From NCBI RefSeq assembly GCF_015644725.1, contig NZ_CP064795.1:211501-275500 (forward strand): a DNA stretch of 64,000 bases, in the 5' to 3' direction. This DNA comes from Salinimonas marina. Lineage in GTDB: Bacteria; Pseudomonadota; Gammaproteobacteria; Enterobacterales; Alteromonadaceae. The stretch's first letter is position 1. Each line of letters opens with the position of its first letter. A model generated the notes under the pieces. That model worked only from the letters and a program-made list of their open reading frames with translations. It was not told where the DNA came from and did no database searches. Position numbers and translations under genes: made by a program. Shown here one piece after another: positions 9,619 through 19,004 of the stretch.

Positions 9619-10779
9619 ATGGCACGAACACATAAAATCCGACTCGGGATGATCGGCGGCGGTGAAGGCGCCTTTATCGGGGCGGTTCACCGGCACGCGG
9701 CGGGATTAGACGGTCATTACCAACTGGTCTGTGGCGCATTTTCCCGGGATGAGGACAACAATACCCGTACGGGCGAGAGTCTGGATTTAGAGCCTTCGCG
9801 GGTTTATGGCTCCTGGGAGCAAATGCTCGAAGCAGAAGCAAAACTGCCTGAAAACGAGCGTATGCAGGCAGTAAGTATTGTGACCCCAAATCATTTACAT
9901 GTGCCGGTGTCTCTGGCGGCGGCCAAAGCCGGGTTCCATGTATTTTGCGAAAAACCGGCTGCAGTCAGCTTTGAAGAAGTAAAACAGCTGGCGCAGGATT
10001 TATCTTCCTGCTCGGTTCTGTATGGCCTGGCGCATACCTATCTGGGTTACCCGATGGTGTTTCAGGCTAAAGATCTGGTGGCCACCAATAAACTGGGCAC
10101 CATCAGAAAAGTGTATGTGGAGTATCCGCAGGGTTGGTTGTCAGGTGAAGAAGAAAGCCACAACAAACAAGCCTCCTGGCGTACCGATCCGGCGCTGGCC
10201 GGAGCCAGTGGCTGCATGGGCGATATCGGTACCCACGCCTTCGGTTTGATTGAGTTTGTGTTGGGTGAAAAAGTCACTGAGTTATGTGGTGTGCTCAATA
10301 CCCACGTGGCGGGTCGGCGGCTGGATGATGATGGCGCGGCGTTGATTAAAACCGAAAGCGGCGTTACCGGCGTGCTCATCGCCAGTCAGGTTTGTGCCGG
10401 TGAAGAAAATCCGCTGAAAATTCGGGTCTATGGTGACAAGGGTGGCCTGGAGTGGCAGCAAATGGAGCCAAATACCGTTATTTACCGGCCCGTCGATGCG
10501 CCTTATCAGGTGTTTCGTGCCGGTGGTGGTCAGCCCGGTTTGTGTGAAGCCACCATGCAGCGCTGCCGTATTCCTGGCGGACACCCCGAAGGGTATCTTG
10601 AAGCGATGGCTAATTTGTATACCTCATTTGCCACCGCGATTCGCCAGGGCGAGACCGGCACCGCTGACGGTGTACCCGGCATTGAAGCCGGCGTTCGCGG
10701 AATGGCCTTTATTCAGGCGATGCTCGATAGCAGCGACAGTGAAACCAAATGGCACCCGGTGCCTGAGCTTTCACAATAA
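9619..10779 (+). CDS. Gfo/Idh/MocA-family sugar oxidoreductase
   Basis: A 386-residue NAD(P)-dependent oxidoreductase, first gene of the LacI-controlled operon. The Rossmann domain starts with LGMIGGGEGAFIG (residues about 9-21), the family EKPAA motif is near residue 114, and GDIGTHAFG near residue 200 carries the catalytic Asp/His pair. The ATG follows a GGAG ribosome site. Family members oxidise or reduce a ring carbon of a sugar or cyclitol. With the GMC oxidoreductase, TIM-barrel isomerases and DUF1080 protein downstream, a role in handling a 3-keto sugar or a related intermediate in the cytoplasm is likely but not proven. Confidence 0.9.
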   Translation: MARTHKIRLGMIGGGEGAFIGAVHRHAAGLDGHYQLVCGAFSRDEDNNTRTGESLDLEPSRVYGSWEQMLEAEAKLPENERMQAVSIVTPNHLHVPVSLAAAKAGFHVFCEKPAAVSFEEVKQLAQDLSSCSVLYGLAHTYLGYPMVFQAKDLVATNKLGTIRKVYVEYPQGWLSGEEESHNKQASWRTDPALAGASGCMGDIGTHAFGLIEFVLGEKVTELCGVLNTHVAGRRLDDDGAALIKTESGVTGVLIASQVCAGEENPLKIRVYGDKGGLEWQQMEPNTVIYRPVDAPYQVFRAGGGQPGLCEATMQRCRIPGGHPEGYLEAMANLYTSFATAIRQGETGTADGVPGIEAGVRGMAFIQAMLDSSDSETKWHPVPELSQ

Positions 10780-10806
10780 CCTTGTCACATAACAAAGGAG
10801 ATAATC

Positions 10807-11865
10807 ATGGCTGCCATTAAAGGGCCCGCAATTTTTCTGGCACAGTTTGCCGGCGACTCCGCCCCGTTCGATACCCTGGAAGGCATGGCTGAATGGGCCT
10901 CGTCTTTAGGCTACAAAGGCATTCAGGTGCCCACCGATCCGACTTTATTCGATTTAGAGCAAGCGGCTGATTCACAGGAATATTGTGAGGCGGCAAAAGC
11001 CACCTGTGCCAAATATGGGATTGAGATCACCGAGCTGTCGACGCATTTGCAGGGGCAGTTGGTAGCGGTACATCCCGCCTATGATGAGCTGTTTGATAAC
11101 TTCGCGCCGGCGCATCTGCACGGCAACCCTAAGGCACGCACCGAATGGGCGATTGCACAGCTGAAACTGGCGGCCAAAGCCAGCCAGCGCTTGGGGTTGA
11201 GCGCCCATGCGACCTTTTCCGGGACGCTGATGTGGCATCTGGTTTACCCGTGGCCCCAACGGCCGGCGGGTCTGGTCGAACAAGGCTTTGCCGAACTTGC
11301 TAACCGCTGGAAGCCGATTCTGGATGTGTTTGACGAAGCCGGCGTGGATGTCTGTTACGAAATTCATCCTGGCGAAGACTTGCACGATGGCGCCACCTTT
11401 GAGCGGTTCTTAGCTGCGGTGGACAATCATCCCCGGGCCAACATCTTATACGATCCCAGTCACTTTATTTTGCAACAGCTTGATTATCTGGACTTTATCG
11501 ACAGATACCACGACCGCATCAAAATGTTTCATGTGAAAGATGCTGAATTTTTACCTAATGGTCGCAGCGGCGTGTATGGCGGTTATCAGGATTGGGTGGA
11601 ACGACCGGGTCGTTTTCGCTCCCTGGGAGACGGCCAGGTCGATTTCAAGAGTATCTTTAGCAAGTTAACCCAGTATGGCTTTGATGGCTGGGCGGTTCTT
11701 GAATGGGAATGCTGTTTGAAAGACTCAGCACAGGGCGCGGCAGAAGGTGCCCCCTTTATCGCCAGTCATATTATTGAGCCGGCGACCAGCACCTTCGATG
11801 ATTTTGCCGGAGGCAACTCCAGTGAAGCAAAAAATCGTCGGATTTTAGGATTACAGAACAACTGA
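10807..11865 (+). CDS. Xylose-isomerase-like TIM-barrel sugar isomerase/epimerase (cytoplasmic)
   Basis: A 352-residue protein of the sugar phosphate isomerase/epimerase superfamily, without a signal peptide. Metal-site positions of the barrel are visible in CYEIHPGEDLHDG, NILYDPSHF, MFHVKDAEF and the late VLEWECC. It is 27 bases downstream of the oxidoreductase with an AAAGGAG ribosome site and is clearly in the same operon. Homologues next to Gfo/Idh/MocA genes isomerise or epimerise keto sugars or inososes. Its exact substrate is unknown. Confidence 0.88.
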   Translation: MAAIKGPAIFLAQFAGDSAPFDTLEGMAEWASSLGYKGIQVPTDPTLFDLEQAADSQEYCEAAKATCAKYGIEITELSTHLQGQLVAVHPAYDELFDNFAPAHLHGNPKARTEWAIAQLKLAAKASQRLGLSAHATFSGTLMWHLVYPWPQRPAGLVEQGFAELANRWKPILDVFDEAGVDVCYEIHPGEDLHDGATFERFLAAVDNHPRANILYDPSHFILQQLDYLDFIDRYHDRIKMFHVKDAEFLPNGRSGVYGGYQDWVERPGRFRSLGDGQVDFKSIFSKLTQYGFDGWAVLEWECCLKDSAQGAAEGAPFIASHIIEPATSTFDDFAGGNSSEAKNRRILGLQNN

Positions 11866-11911
11866 AGGACTGCTGGTTAGCAAGCTTTGGACACTCGCAG
11901 CGAGGATAATA

Positions 11912-13131
11912 ATGACTAATACAACGGCGCGCCTGAGCGTGATGATGTTTCTCCAGTTTTTCATCTGGGGCGGCTGGTTTGTCACCCTGGGAACATACCT
12001 GGCAAATACTTTGTCCGCCAGTGGTCAGGAAATTGCGATGGCGTTTTCCACCCAATCATGGGGGCCATTGTCGCGCCATTTATTATTGGCATGATTGCGG
12101 ATCGTTTCTTTAATGCTGAGCGCATATTGGGGGTGCTGCACCTGGTGGGGGCCGCGTTACTGTTTATGATGTATAAGGCCAGCGACTTTAGTGCGTTTTA
12201 TCCTTATGTGCTGGGCTACATGATTGCGTATATGCCCACCCTGGCATTGGTTAATTCGGTATCGTTCGGCCAGATGCAGGACCCGTCTAAAGAATTTGGC
12301 AAGATTCGGGTGTGGGGCACGATTGGCTGGATTGTGGCCGGACTGGTCATCAGCTATCTGTTTTCCTGGGACTCGCGCGATGCCATCAATGAGGGGCTGT
12401 TGCGTAATACCTTTATGCTGTGTGCTATTGCCTCGTTGCTGCTGGGCGTGTTCAGCTTTACGTTGCCGGCCACACCACCCAAAGCCAAAGGCCAGGCTGC
12501 CAGCCTGGGTCAGGCACTGGGCGTAGATGCCTTGTCATTGCTGAAAAATCGCAATTTTGCCATTTTCTTTGGCTCTTCAGTGCTCATCTGCATTCCTTTG
12601 GCCTTTTACTATCAAAATGCCAACCCGTTTCTAACCGAAATCGGGGTCGAGAATGCCACCGGAAAAATGACCCTGGGCCAGGTATCAGAAGTCTTATTTA
12701 TGCTGGCGCTCCCGGTATTTTTAAATAAATTCGGGATTAGGAAAACCCTGGTGCTGGGGATGCTGGCCTGGGTGCTTCGCTATGTATTGTTTGCCTACGG
12801 CAACGCCGATAGCGGCCTGGTGCTATTGATTACCGGTATTGCCTTACACGGTTTGTGTTATGACTTCTTCTTTGTCTCAGGCCAGATTTATACCGATGCT
12901 AAAGCCGGACCGGGCATCAAAAGTGCGGCCCAGGGGCTGATCACGCTGGCAACCTACGGGGTGGGCATGCTGATTGGGTTCTGGGTAGCCGGTCAGATTA
13001 CCGATGCCTATGTGACGCCTGCAGGCCATAGCTGGGAAAATGTCTGGCTGTTCCCGGCTGGTTTTGCTGCCGCGGTGCTGGTGCTGTTCTTGTTATTCTT
13101 TAAATCAGAAAAGGTAACCACTGATGCCTGA
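11912..13131 (+). CDS. MFS sugar/nucleoside:H+ symporter, NupG-like (frameshifted)
   Basis: A 12-helix inner-membrane symporter of the NupG-like nucleoside:proton symporter family, likely bringing the operon's substrate or intermediate into the cytoplasm. The N-terminus (LSVMMFLQFFIWGGWFVTLG) and IADRFFNAERILGVLHL are family hallmarks. As read, the first frame ends at 12094; the expected AFSTQSWGAIVAPFIIG is obtained only if the G run at 12060-12064 has six bases, not five. The restored protein is about 406 residues. Its last codons overlap the start of the next gene by 8 bases, which points to translational coupling. NupG-like carriers are common in marine bacterial loci for keto sugars, so nucleosides need not be the substrate. 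Confidence 0.88.
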
Positions 13132-13998
13132 TCGTCGGCACCTGCTTAAAGGCCTGGCACTCACTGGGGCCGGGCTTACTCTGGGGGCCTGCCCATGGCT
13201 GGAGCAAACACCATGTCGCATGCTTTAAAAGGTAACATTCGCCACTCGGTGGCCCGCTGGACCTATGGCGAGCTGGATATTGAGTCGTTATGCCAGGTGG
13301 TCAAACAGCTGGGTTTTAATGCCATCGACCTGGTCGGCCCGGATGACTGGCCGGTATTGAAAAAGCACGGTATCGACAGCGCCATGTGCAATGGCGCTGA
13401 GCTTAATCTGGAAGATGGCTGGTGTGACCCTGCATTTCATGAGGCCCTAATCAAACGCTATCTGCAGCATATCGATTTGGTCGCCGATGCCGGTTACACC
13501 AACCTGGTGTGTTTTAGTGGTAATCGCCGGGGCATGGACCCCAAAGTTGGCTTAAAGCACGCCGAGACCGGATTAAAACAGGTGTTGCCACACGCCGAAA
13601 AGCGTGGGGTGGTGCTGCAAATGGAGCTGTTCAACAGCAAGATTGATCATCCCGATTACATGGCAGACAACTCTGCCTGGGGCATCGAATTATGTCAGGC
13701 GCTGGGCTCCGACAACTTTAAGCTGCTGTACGACATCTATCATATGCAGATTATGGAAGGCGATATTATTCGCACCATTCGCGAGAATGTGGATTATTTC
13801 GGTCATTTTCATACGGCCGGTGTGCCGGGCCGGCATGAGATTGATGATTCGCAGGAGTTGCATTACCCGGCCATCGCCCGGGCGATAAAAGACACCGGCT
13901 TTAGCGGCTATCTGGCCCAGGAATTTATTCCTACTGCGCCGGATATGACGGGTCAAATTGAAGCATTACGGGCGGCGGTTCAACGCTGTGATGTCTGA
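13124..13998 (+). CDS. Tat-exported hydroxypyruvate-isomerase-like TIM barrel (frameshifted)
   Basis: From ATG 13124 the frame reads MPDRRHLLKGLALTGAGLT, a twin-arginine signal. The mature TIM barrel (RHSVARWTYGELDIESLCQ onward) lies in the frame one base off. A run of five G at 13183-13187 must be six to join them, giving LTLGGLPMAGANTM and a 291-residue protein. Barrel motifs include CFSGNRRG, MELFNSKIDHPDYM, LLYDIYHMQIMEGD and GHFHTAGVPGRHEI, close to hydroxypyruvate isomerases (Hyi-like). Starting instead at the internal ATG 13195 would lose the Tat signal, so the 13124 start is preferred. Export would put a sugar isomerase/epimerase activity in the periplasm with the GMC dehydrogenase. 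Confidence 0.85.
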
Positions 13999-14037
13999 AG
14001 TAAGCATAACCACGCTATGCGTTTAAGAGGATAAAAC

Positions 14038-15722
14038 ATGGCTAACAATCATTATGATGCAATCGTTGTCGGCTCGGGTATCAGTGGCGGCTGGGCGGCC
14101 AAGGAACTGACGGAAAAAGGCTTGAAAGTACTGATGCTGGATCGGGGTCAGAACATCAAGCACATCGAAGATTACAAAAATGCCCACAAAGAAGCATGGG
14201 ATTATCCCCATCGCGATCTTGCCACGCAGCAAATGAAACAAGAGCATCCGGTTTTGTCACGGGATTATCCTCTGAATGAGTCTACCGCGGGCATGTGGGC
14301 CACCAATAAAGAGTCGCCCTACGTCGAAAAAGAGCCTTTTGCCTGGTTTCGTGGTTATCATGTGGGCGGGCGCTCATTGTTATGGGGGCGTCAAAGCTAT
14401 CGGTTGAACCACGAAGACTTTCTGGCCAACAAAAAAGAAGGTATCGCGGTCGACTGGCCTATTCGTTATGACGATCTGGCGCCCTGGTATGACTATGTTG
14501 AAAAATTTGCCGGCATCAGTGGTAACCGCGATGGTTTAGATGTGCTGCCCGATGGCCAGTATATGCCTCCCTTTGACCTCAACGTGGTTGAAAAAGACGT
14601 CGCTGCCCGCATCCGCAAGCAGTATAAAGATACCCGGCATTTGATTATTGGCCGTGCCGCCAATGCCACTCAGGCGCAGCCTGAACAAGGCCGGGCCGGC
14701 TGCCAGGCGCGTAACAAATGCTGGTTGGGGTGCCCGTTTGGCGGCTATTTCTCAACCCAGGCCTCCACCCTGCCGGCGGCAGTGAAAACCGGCAATCTGA
14801 CCTTACGTCCAGACTCTATTGTAAGTCAGATTCTGTATGACAAAGACAAAAAGCGCGCCCGTGGGGTGGAGGTTTTGGATGCCAATACCAACCAGACCTA
14901 CGAATTTACCGCCAATATCGTGTTTGTGAATGCCTCGGCCCTGAACTCGGCGTGGTTGCTGATGAACTCCGCCACCGATGTCTGGGAAGGGGGCTGGGCA
15001 GCAGCAGTGGTCAGCTAGGCCGCAATGTCATGGACCATCACTTCAGAACCGGCGCGTCGGCGGTGGTGGAAGGCTACGATGACAAATATTACTACGGGCG
15101 TCGTCCGTCCGGCTTTTATATCCCGCGTTTTCGTAACTGGGGCAATGATAAGCGTGATTATACCCGTGGCTTTGGTTATCAGGGCAGCGCGAGTCGGTCT
15201 GGCTGGCGCAAAGACATCGCCGAGCTGGGCGTTGGCGAAGATCTTAAAAATGCAGTCGCCGAGCCGGGTACCTGGACCATTGGCATGAATGCCTTTGGGG
15301 AAATGCTTCCCGACGAAAGAAACCGAATTACATTAAATCGTAAGGTCACGGATAAATGGGGCATGCCGGTGTTGGAGATGGATGTGAAGATTCGTGAAAA
15401 CGAACATCGCATGCGCAAAGACATGCAGCAGGATGCCATCGAGATGTTTGAAGCCGCTGGCCTCAAAGATGTGCATGGCTGGGATGCAGGCTATGAGCCG
15501 GGCATGGGCATCCACGAGATGGGCACCGCCCGCATGGGGCGCGACCCCAAAACCTCGGTGCTCAATAAACACAACCAGGTATGGGATGCCAAAAATGTGT
15601 TTATTACCGATGGCGCCTGTATGACGTCGGCCTCCTGTGTCAATCCATCGTTGACCTATATGGCGTTAACGGCCCGGGCTGCAGAGTTTGCGGTAAATGA
15701 ACTTAAAAAAGGAAACCTGTAA
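14038..15722 (+). CDS. GMC-family sugar dehydrogenase, large FAD subunit (frameshifted)
   Basis: A flavoprotein of the glucose-methanol-choline family. The FAD-binding GSGISGGWAAKELTEKG is at residues 12-28, and the C-terminal SASCVNPSLTYMAL and HEMGTARMG carry the family's active-site region. As read, the frame stops at 15018; the conserved ...VWEGGLGSSSGQLGRNVMDHHF returns when the G run near 14990-14994 is six instead of five. The restored protein is about 561 residues. It is followed after 2 bases by the Tat-borne small subunit, the arrangement known for gluconate 2-dehydrogenase-like and glucoside 3-dehydrogenase complexes. The large subunit has no signal of its own and would be exported together with the small one. 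Likely reaction: oxidation of a sugar C3-hydroxyl to the 3-keto form. Confidence 0.9.
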
Positions 15723-15724
15723 GC

Positions 15725-16336
15725 ATGAATCGTCGTGACCTGTTAAAGCTGATTACCACCGCCACCGGGATTGCCTTTGTCGGCAGCGCCATGGCGTATG
15801 ATATTCGCCCCAGTGTCAGTTTGAGTGATACTGGTTTTTCCAAAGATGATGTCGCTTTTTTAAATGAAATGGCTGAGGTCATCATTCCGCGTACTTCTAC
15901 CCCGGGTGCCAAAGATGCCAATGTGGGCCAGATAATGGCGGTGTTGGTGGCAGATTGTTATACCCCGGATTTGCAAAAAGCCTTTCGTGACGGCATGAAA
16001 TCATTGAACCGTGAAGCAAAACAGGAGTTTGGTAAAGACTTTTTGCTGCTGAACAAGACCGACAAGCAAGCGTTGTTAAGCCGGCTTGACCAGGAAGCCA
16101 AGCAAGATAATCAGACAAAAAATCTAGGCGATGTGGCAATGGGGTCGCCTAACGGACGCTGGCCTGACTCTAACGAGCCGGTGCCCCATTATTTTTCGCT
16201 ATTTAAACAGCTTACTTTGTTTGGGTTCTTTACGTCTAAAGAAGGCGGCACCAAAGTGTTACGGTATGTGCCGGTACCCGGCAAGTACGATGGTAACGTA
16301 GATTACAAACAGGGCCAGACCGCCTGGGCAACCTAA
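15725..16336 (+). CDS. Gluconate 2-dehydrogenase subunit 3-like small subunit, Tat signal
   Basis: A 203-residue protein of the gluconate 2-dehydrogenase subunit 3 family. The N-terminus MNRRDLLKLITTATGIAFVG is a twin-arginine signal. The conserved core starts with FLNEMAEVIIPRTSTPGAKDANVG, and TLFGFFTSKEGG is near the C-terminus. In this family the small subunit chaperones and exports the FAD subunit and helps pass electrons to the quinone pool. No cytochrome c subunit gene is adjacent, so the electron acceptor is open. It is tightly coupled to the GMC gene (2-base gap). Confidence 0.88.
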   Translation: MNRRDLLKLITTATGIAFVGSAMAYDIRPSVSLSDTGFSKDDVAFLNEMAEVIIPRTSTPGAKDANVGQIMAVLVADCYTPDLQKAFRDGMKSLNREAKQEFGKDFLLLNKTDKQALLSRLDQEAKQDNQTKNLGDVAMGSPNGRWPDSNEPVPHYFSLFKQLTLFGFFTSKEGGTKVLRYVPVPGKYDGNVDYKQGQTAWAT

Positions 16337-16360
16337 GCGCAACACGCAGGAGAGATTTAA

Positions 16361-17140
16361 ATGAATACAATGTACAAAGCAATGGGCGCGGCGGTGGCTG
16401 TGGCGCTGGGCACATTCTCGGTAGCAGGTGATCTTATGGCAGCAGATGACGAACTGGAAGACTGGCAAAAAGCTCAAAAAACCGAAGTCTGGGAACCCGT
16501 GCCGCCCAAAGTGACCGCCGAGCCGGGTCAGCCGCCTTCCGATGCCACCGTGTTATTCGACGGCACGGATTTATCTGCCTGGGAATCGGTGCAAGGGGGA
16601 GAGGCCAAGTGGACGGTGGAAGACGGCGTACTGACCGTGAAACCGGGTACCGGCGATATTAAAACCAAACAGTCATTTTGTGATGTACAGCTGCATGTTG
16701 AATGGCGCGCCCCCAAACCCGAGGCTGACATGGAAGGTCAGGAGCGCAACAATAGCGGCGTCTTCTTACAGCAGCGTTACGAGATTCAGGTACTGGATTC
16801 TCATGAAAGTAACACCTATCCCAATGGTCAGGCCGCAAGCGTTTATAAGCAAAGCATCCCGCTGGTCAATGCCACCCGGGCGCCTGAACAGTGGCAGGAA
16901 TACGATATTATCTTTACCGCGCCCCGGTTTGACGGTGATGAGCTAACCTCGCCGGCTTTCGTGACGGTGTTACACAATGGAGTGGTGGTACAAAATCATT
17001 ATGAATTGACCGGCAAAACTGAATGGATTGGGGCGCCGTCATACGAAGCCCATGGCTGTGCGCCGATTCAATTGCAGGATCACTCCAACGAAGTTAGCTT
17101 CCGCAATATCTGGGTACGTGAAATCAAACCCCTTAAATAA
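16361..17140 (+). CDS. DUF1080 (3-keto-disaccharide hydrolase-like) secreted protein
   Basis: A 259-residue protein with a signal peptide (residues about 1-27, ending DLMAADD) and one DUF1080 domain. The domain shows its typical start VLFDGTDLSAWES, the DGVLTVKPGTGDIKTK segment, NNSGVFLQQRYEIQVLDS, and the final FRNIWVREI. The fold is concanavalin-like, and some members are now known to cleave 3-keto-glycosides. Being last in an operon with a GMC sugar dehydrogenase, it most likely splits the oxidised glycoside in the periplasm. The substrate cannot be inferred. Confidence 0.9.
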   Translation: MNTMYKAMGAAVAVALGTFSVAGDLMAADDELEDWQKAQKTEVWEPVPPKVTAEPGQPPSDATVLFDGTDLSAWESVQGGEAKWTVEDGVLTVKPGTGDIKTKQSFCDVQLHVEWRAPKPEADMEGQERNNSGVFLQQRYEIQVLDSHESNTYPNGQAASVYKQSIPLVNATRAPEQWQEYDIIFTAPRFDGDELTSPAFVTVLHNGVVVQNHYELTGKTEWIGAPSYEAHGCAPIQLQDHSNEVSFRNIWVREIKPLK

Positions 17141-17161
17141 GCTCTCCCGCTTGTTGACTCA

Positions 17162-17196
17162 CCCGGCCGCAGCGAGTGCTCGCGCCGGGATTTTTA
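17162..17196 (+). terminator. Likely terminator of the LacI-controlled operon
   Basis: CCCGGC pairs with GCCGGG, with an inner GCGAG/CTCGC pairing and a bulge, followed by ATTTTTAT. The stem is imperfect, so confidence is moderate. Confidence 0.6.
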
Positions 17197-17282
17197 TGTT
17201 TTAGAGTCTTAGGTTATAAGCTTGTAAGCCGGCTTGGTTCTGGTAGGCTGTGCGCTTTTTTACCACAGGAAACTGCCACTTT

Positions 17283-18182
17283 ATGATAGGTGAACTTGCT
17301 GCGCTGACCGTGGCGTTGTGCTGGGCCATTGCGGCCCGCATGTTTCGGGTGTTGGGCGCCTCGTTTTCGCCCTTATCGCTTAACCTGTGGAAAGGGGTGG
17401 TGGCCATTGTGCTGCTGGTGGCGGTAACCCAAATCTGGTTACCCCCGGTGAGTTTGCCGGTCAGTGCCTACGGCTGGTTATTGCTTAGCGGCATCATTGG
17501 CATCGGCATTGGCGATACCTGTTTTTTTCAGGCCTTAAATAGAATTGGGGATACCCAGTCGGTATTGATCACCGAAACCCTGGCCCCCATTTTCACGGCT
17601 TTGCTGGCGATGGTGTGGATTGCCGAGTGGCTGACCTGGCAACAATGGATTGGCATTGCGGTGGTACTGTTTAGTGTGGATATGGTGGTTAAAGTACGCC
17701 GCCGCACCGAACTGCACCTGTTTGCGCCTTCCGGCTATATATTCGCGGCCGTCGCTGCAGTATGTCAGGCGGTGGGGGCGGTGGTGAGCCGCGATATTCT
17801 GACCGCTTACCCGGCGCTGGATGCGTTTAACGCCAGCCTGGTGCGATTGACCGGCGGTCTGATTATTATTGTGATACTGATGCTGGTACTGCGAAAACGC
17901 TGGTTACCCACCAGTGATGAGCCGGTCACCATGTGGCGTACCTTTGCACTGGCGACCATACTGGGCACCGCGGCGGCGTTGTATTTACAAATGGTGGCCT
18001 TTGCCAATGCCCAGGCCGCAGTGGTGCAGACGCTTATTGCCACCAGCGCGGTGATGTCGCTGGCGGTGGCCTGGGTCGCCGGTGAGCGTACCAAGCGCGC
18101 TACGTTGTTGTGGTCTTTTGGGGCGCTGGTGGGGGTCACTATTTTGGTGGCCGCCGGGCGTATGAGTGGGGCCGGGCATTAA
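17283..18182 (+). CDS. EamA/DMT-family transporter
   Basis: A drug/metabolite transporter of about 299 residues with ten hydrophobic segments and two EamA repeats: LTVALCWAIAARMFRVLGASF at the start and a second repeat from about residue 145 (FAAVAAVCQAVGAVVSRDIL). GIGIGDTCFFQALNRIGDTQ in helix 3-4 is typical. I chose ATG 17283 after AGGAA; the longer frame from 17250 adds 11 polar residues before the first helix. The substrate is unknown. It stands alone between the catabolic operon and the ribosomal protein operon. Confidence 0.85.
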   Translation: MIGELAALTVALCWAIAARMFRVLGASFSPLSLNLWKGVVAIVLLVAVTQIWLPPVSLPVSAYGWLLLSGIIGIGIGDTCFFQALNRIGDTQSVLITETLAPIFTALLAMVWIAEWLTWQQWIGIAVVLFSVDMVVKVRRRTELHLFAPSGYIFAAVAAVCQAVGAVVSRDILTAYPALDAFNASLVRLTGGLIIIVILMLVLRKRWLPTSDEPVTMWRTFALATILGTAAALYLQMVAFANAQAAVVQTLIATSAVMSLAVAWVAGERTKRATLLWSFGALVGVTILVAAGRMSGAGH

Positions 18183-18217
18183 CCGGCCATCTTTTTTAGC
18201 GTCGGCCTGATTAATGC

Positions 18218-18246
18218 TTGTGCAGCCACACGCGGATCTGTATAAT
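18218..18246 (+). promoter_or_regulatory. Sigma-70-type promoter of the rpsF operon
   Basis: TTGTGC (18218-18223), a 17-base spacer, and a perfect TATAAT (18241-18246), followed by a GC-rich discriminator. It lies 84 bases ahead of the rpsF start, leaving room for a leader that may take part in S6/S18 autoregulation. Confidence 0.75.
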
Positions 18247-18329
18247 TCGCGCCCTTACAGCCCACCTAACTCGTTCCTTGCCTCAAGCAGTTGGCTGTAC
18301 TGACGAGGCTACAACCGTAAGGAGCAATA

Positions 18330-18740
18330 ATGCGTCATTACGAAATCGTTTTTATGGTTCACCCTGATCAGAGTGAACAAGTACCTGGTATGATCGAGCG
18401 TTATACCACTATCCTGAAGCAAGACGAAGGTCAAATCCATCGTCTGGAAGACTGGGGCCGCCGTCAACTGGCTTACCCAATCGAGAAGCTGCACAAAGCG
18501 CACTACGTGCTGATCAATGCCGAAGCAACTGCTGAAGCTGTTGATGAGCTGGAAAACGCCTTCCGCTTCAACGATGTTATCTTGCGTAACCTGGTTATGC
18601 GCACCAAAAACGCTGTGACTGAGCCTTCTCCTATGATGAAAGAAGAGCCGCGTCGTGAGCGTCGTGACGATTCTGCACCTCGTACAGAGCGTACTGAGCG
18701 TACAGAAAAGAAACCTGAAACCACTGAAGATAACGCGTAA
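18330..18740 (+). CDS. rpsF: 30S ribosomal protein S6
   Basis: S6 binds with S18 on the platform of the 30S subunit. The 136-residue protein starts [20 protein letters not shown] and holds the family core ([18 protein letters not shown]). The C-terminal 30 residues form a charged Arg/Glu/Thr-rich tail with [10 protein letters not shown] repeats, longer and more repetitive than the E. coli tail that is glutamylated by RimK. A strong GGAG ribosome site precedes the ATG. First gene of rpsF-rpsR-rplI. Confidence 0.98.
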   Translation: MRHYEIVFMVHPDQSEQVPGMIERYTTILKQDEGQIHRLEDWGRRQLAYPIEKLHKAHYVLINAEATAEAVDELENAFRFNDVILRNLVMRTKNAVTEPSPMMKEEPRRERRDDSAPRTERTERTEKKPETTEDNA

Positions 18741-18751
18741 GGAGATCTAGC

Positions 18752-18979
18752 ATGGCTCGTTTTTTCAGACGTCGTAAGTTCTGCCGTTTTTCTGCAGAAG
18801 GTGTGACTGAAATTGATTATAAAGATATCGCTACTTTGAAGAACTACATCACTGAAAGCGGTAAAATTGTCCCTAGCCGTATTACCGGTACCAGTGCGAA
18901 GTATCAGCGTCAGCTGTCTTCTGCGATCAAGCGTGCACGTTTTCTTGCACTGCTTCCGTACACTGATTCTCACAAGTAA
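18752..18979 (+). CDS. rpsR: 30S ribosomal protein S18
   Basis: A 75-residue S18 with the usual start [17 protein letters not shown] and the RNA-binding end [13 protein letters not shown]. It begins 11 bases after rpsF, with an AAGGAG site. In E. coli priB lies between rpsF and rpsR; here it is absent and the gap is too short to hold it. Confidence 0.98.
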   Translation: MARFFRRRKFCRFSAEGVTEIDYKDIATLKNYITESGKIVPSRITGTSAKYQRQLSSAIKRARFLALLPYTDSHK

Positions 18980-19004
18980 ACTGGCGAAATAAGGGGTAGT
19001 TAAG

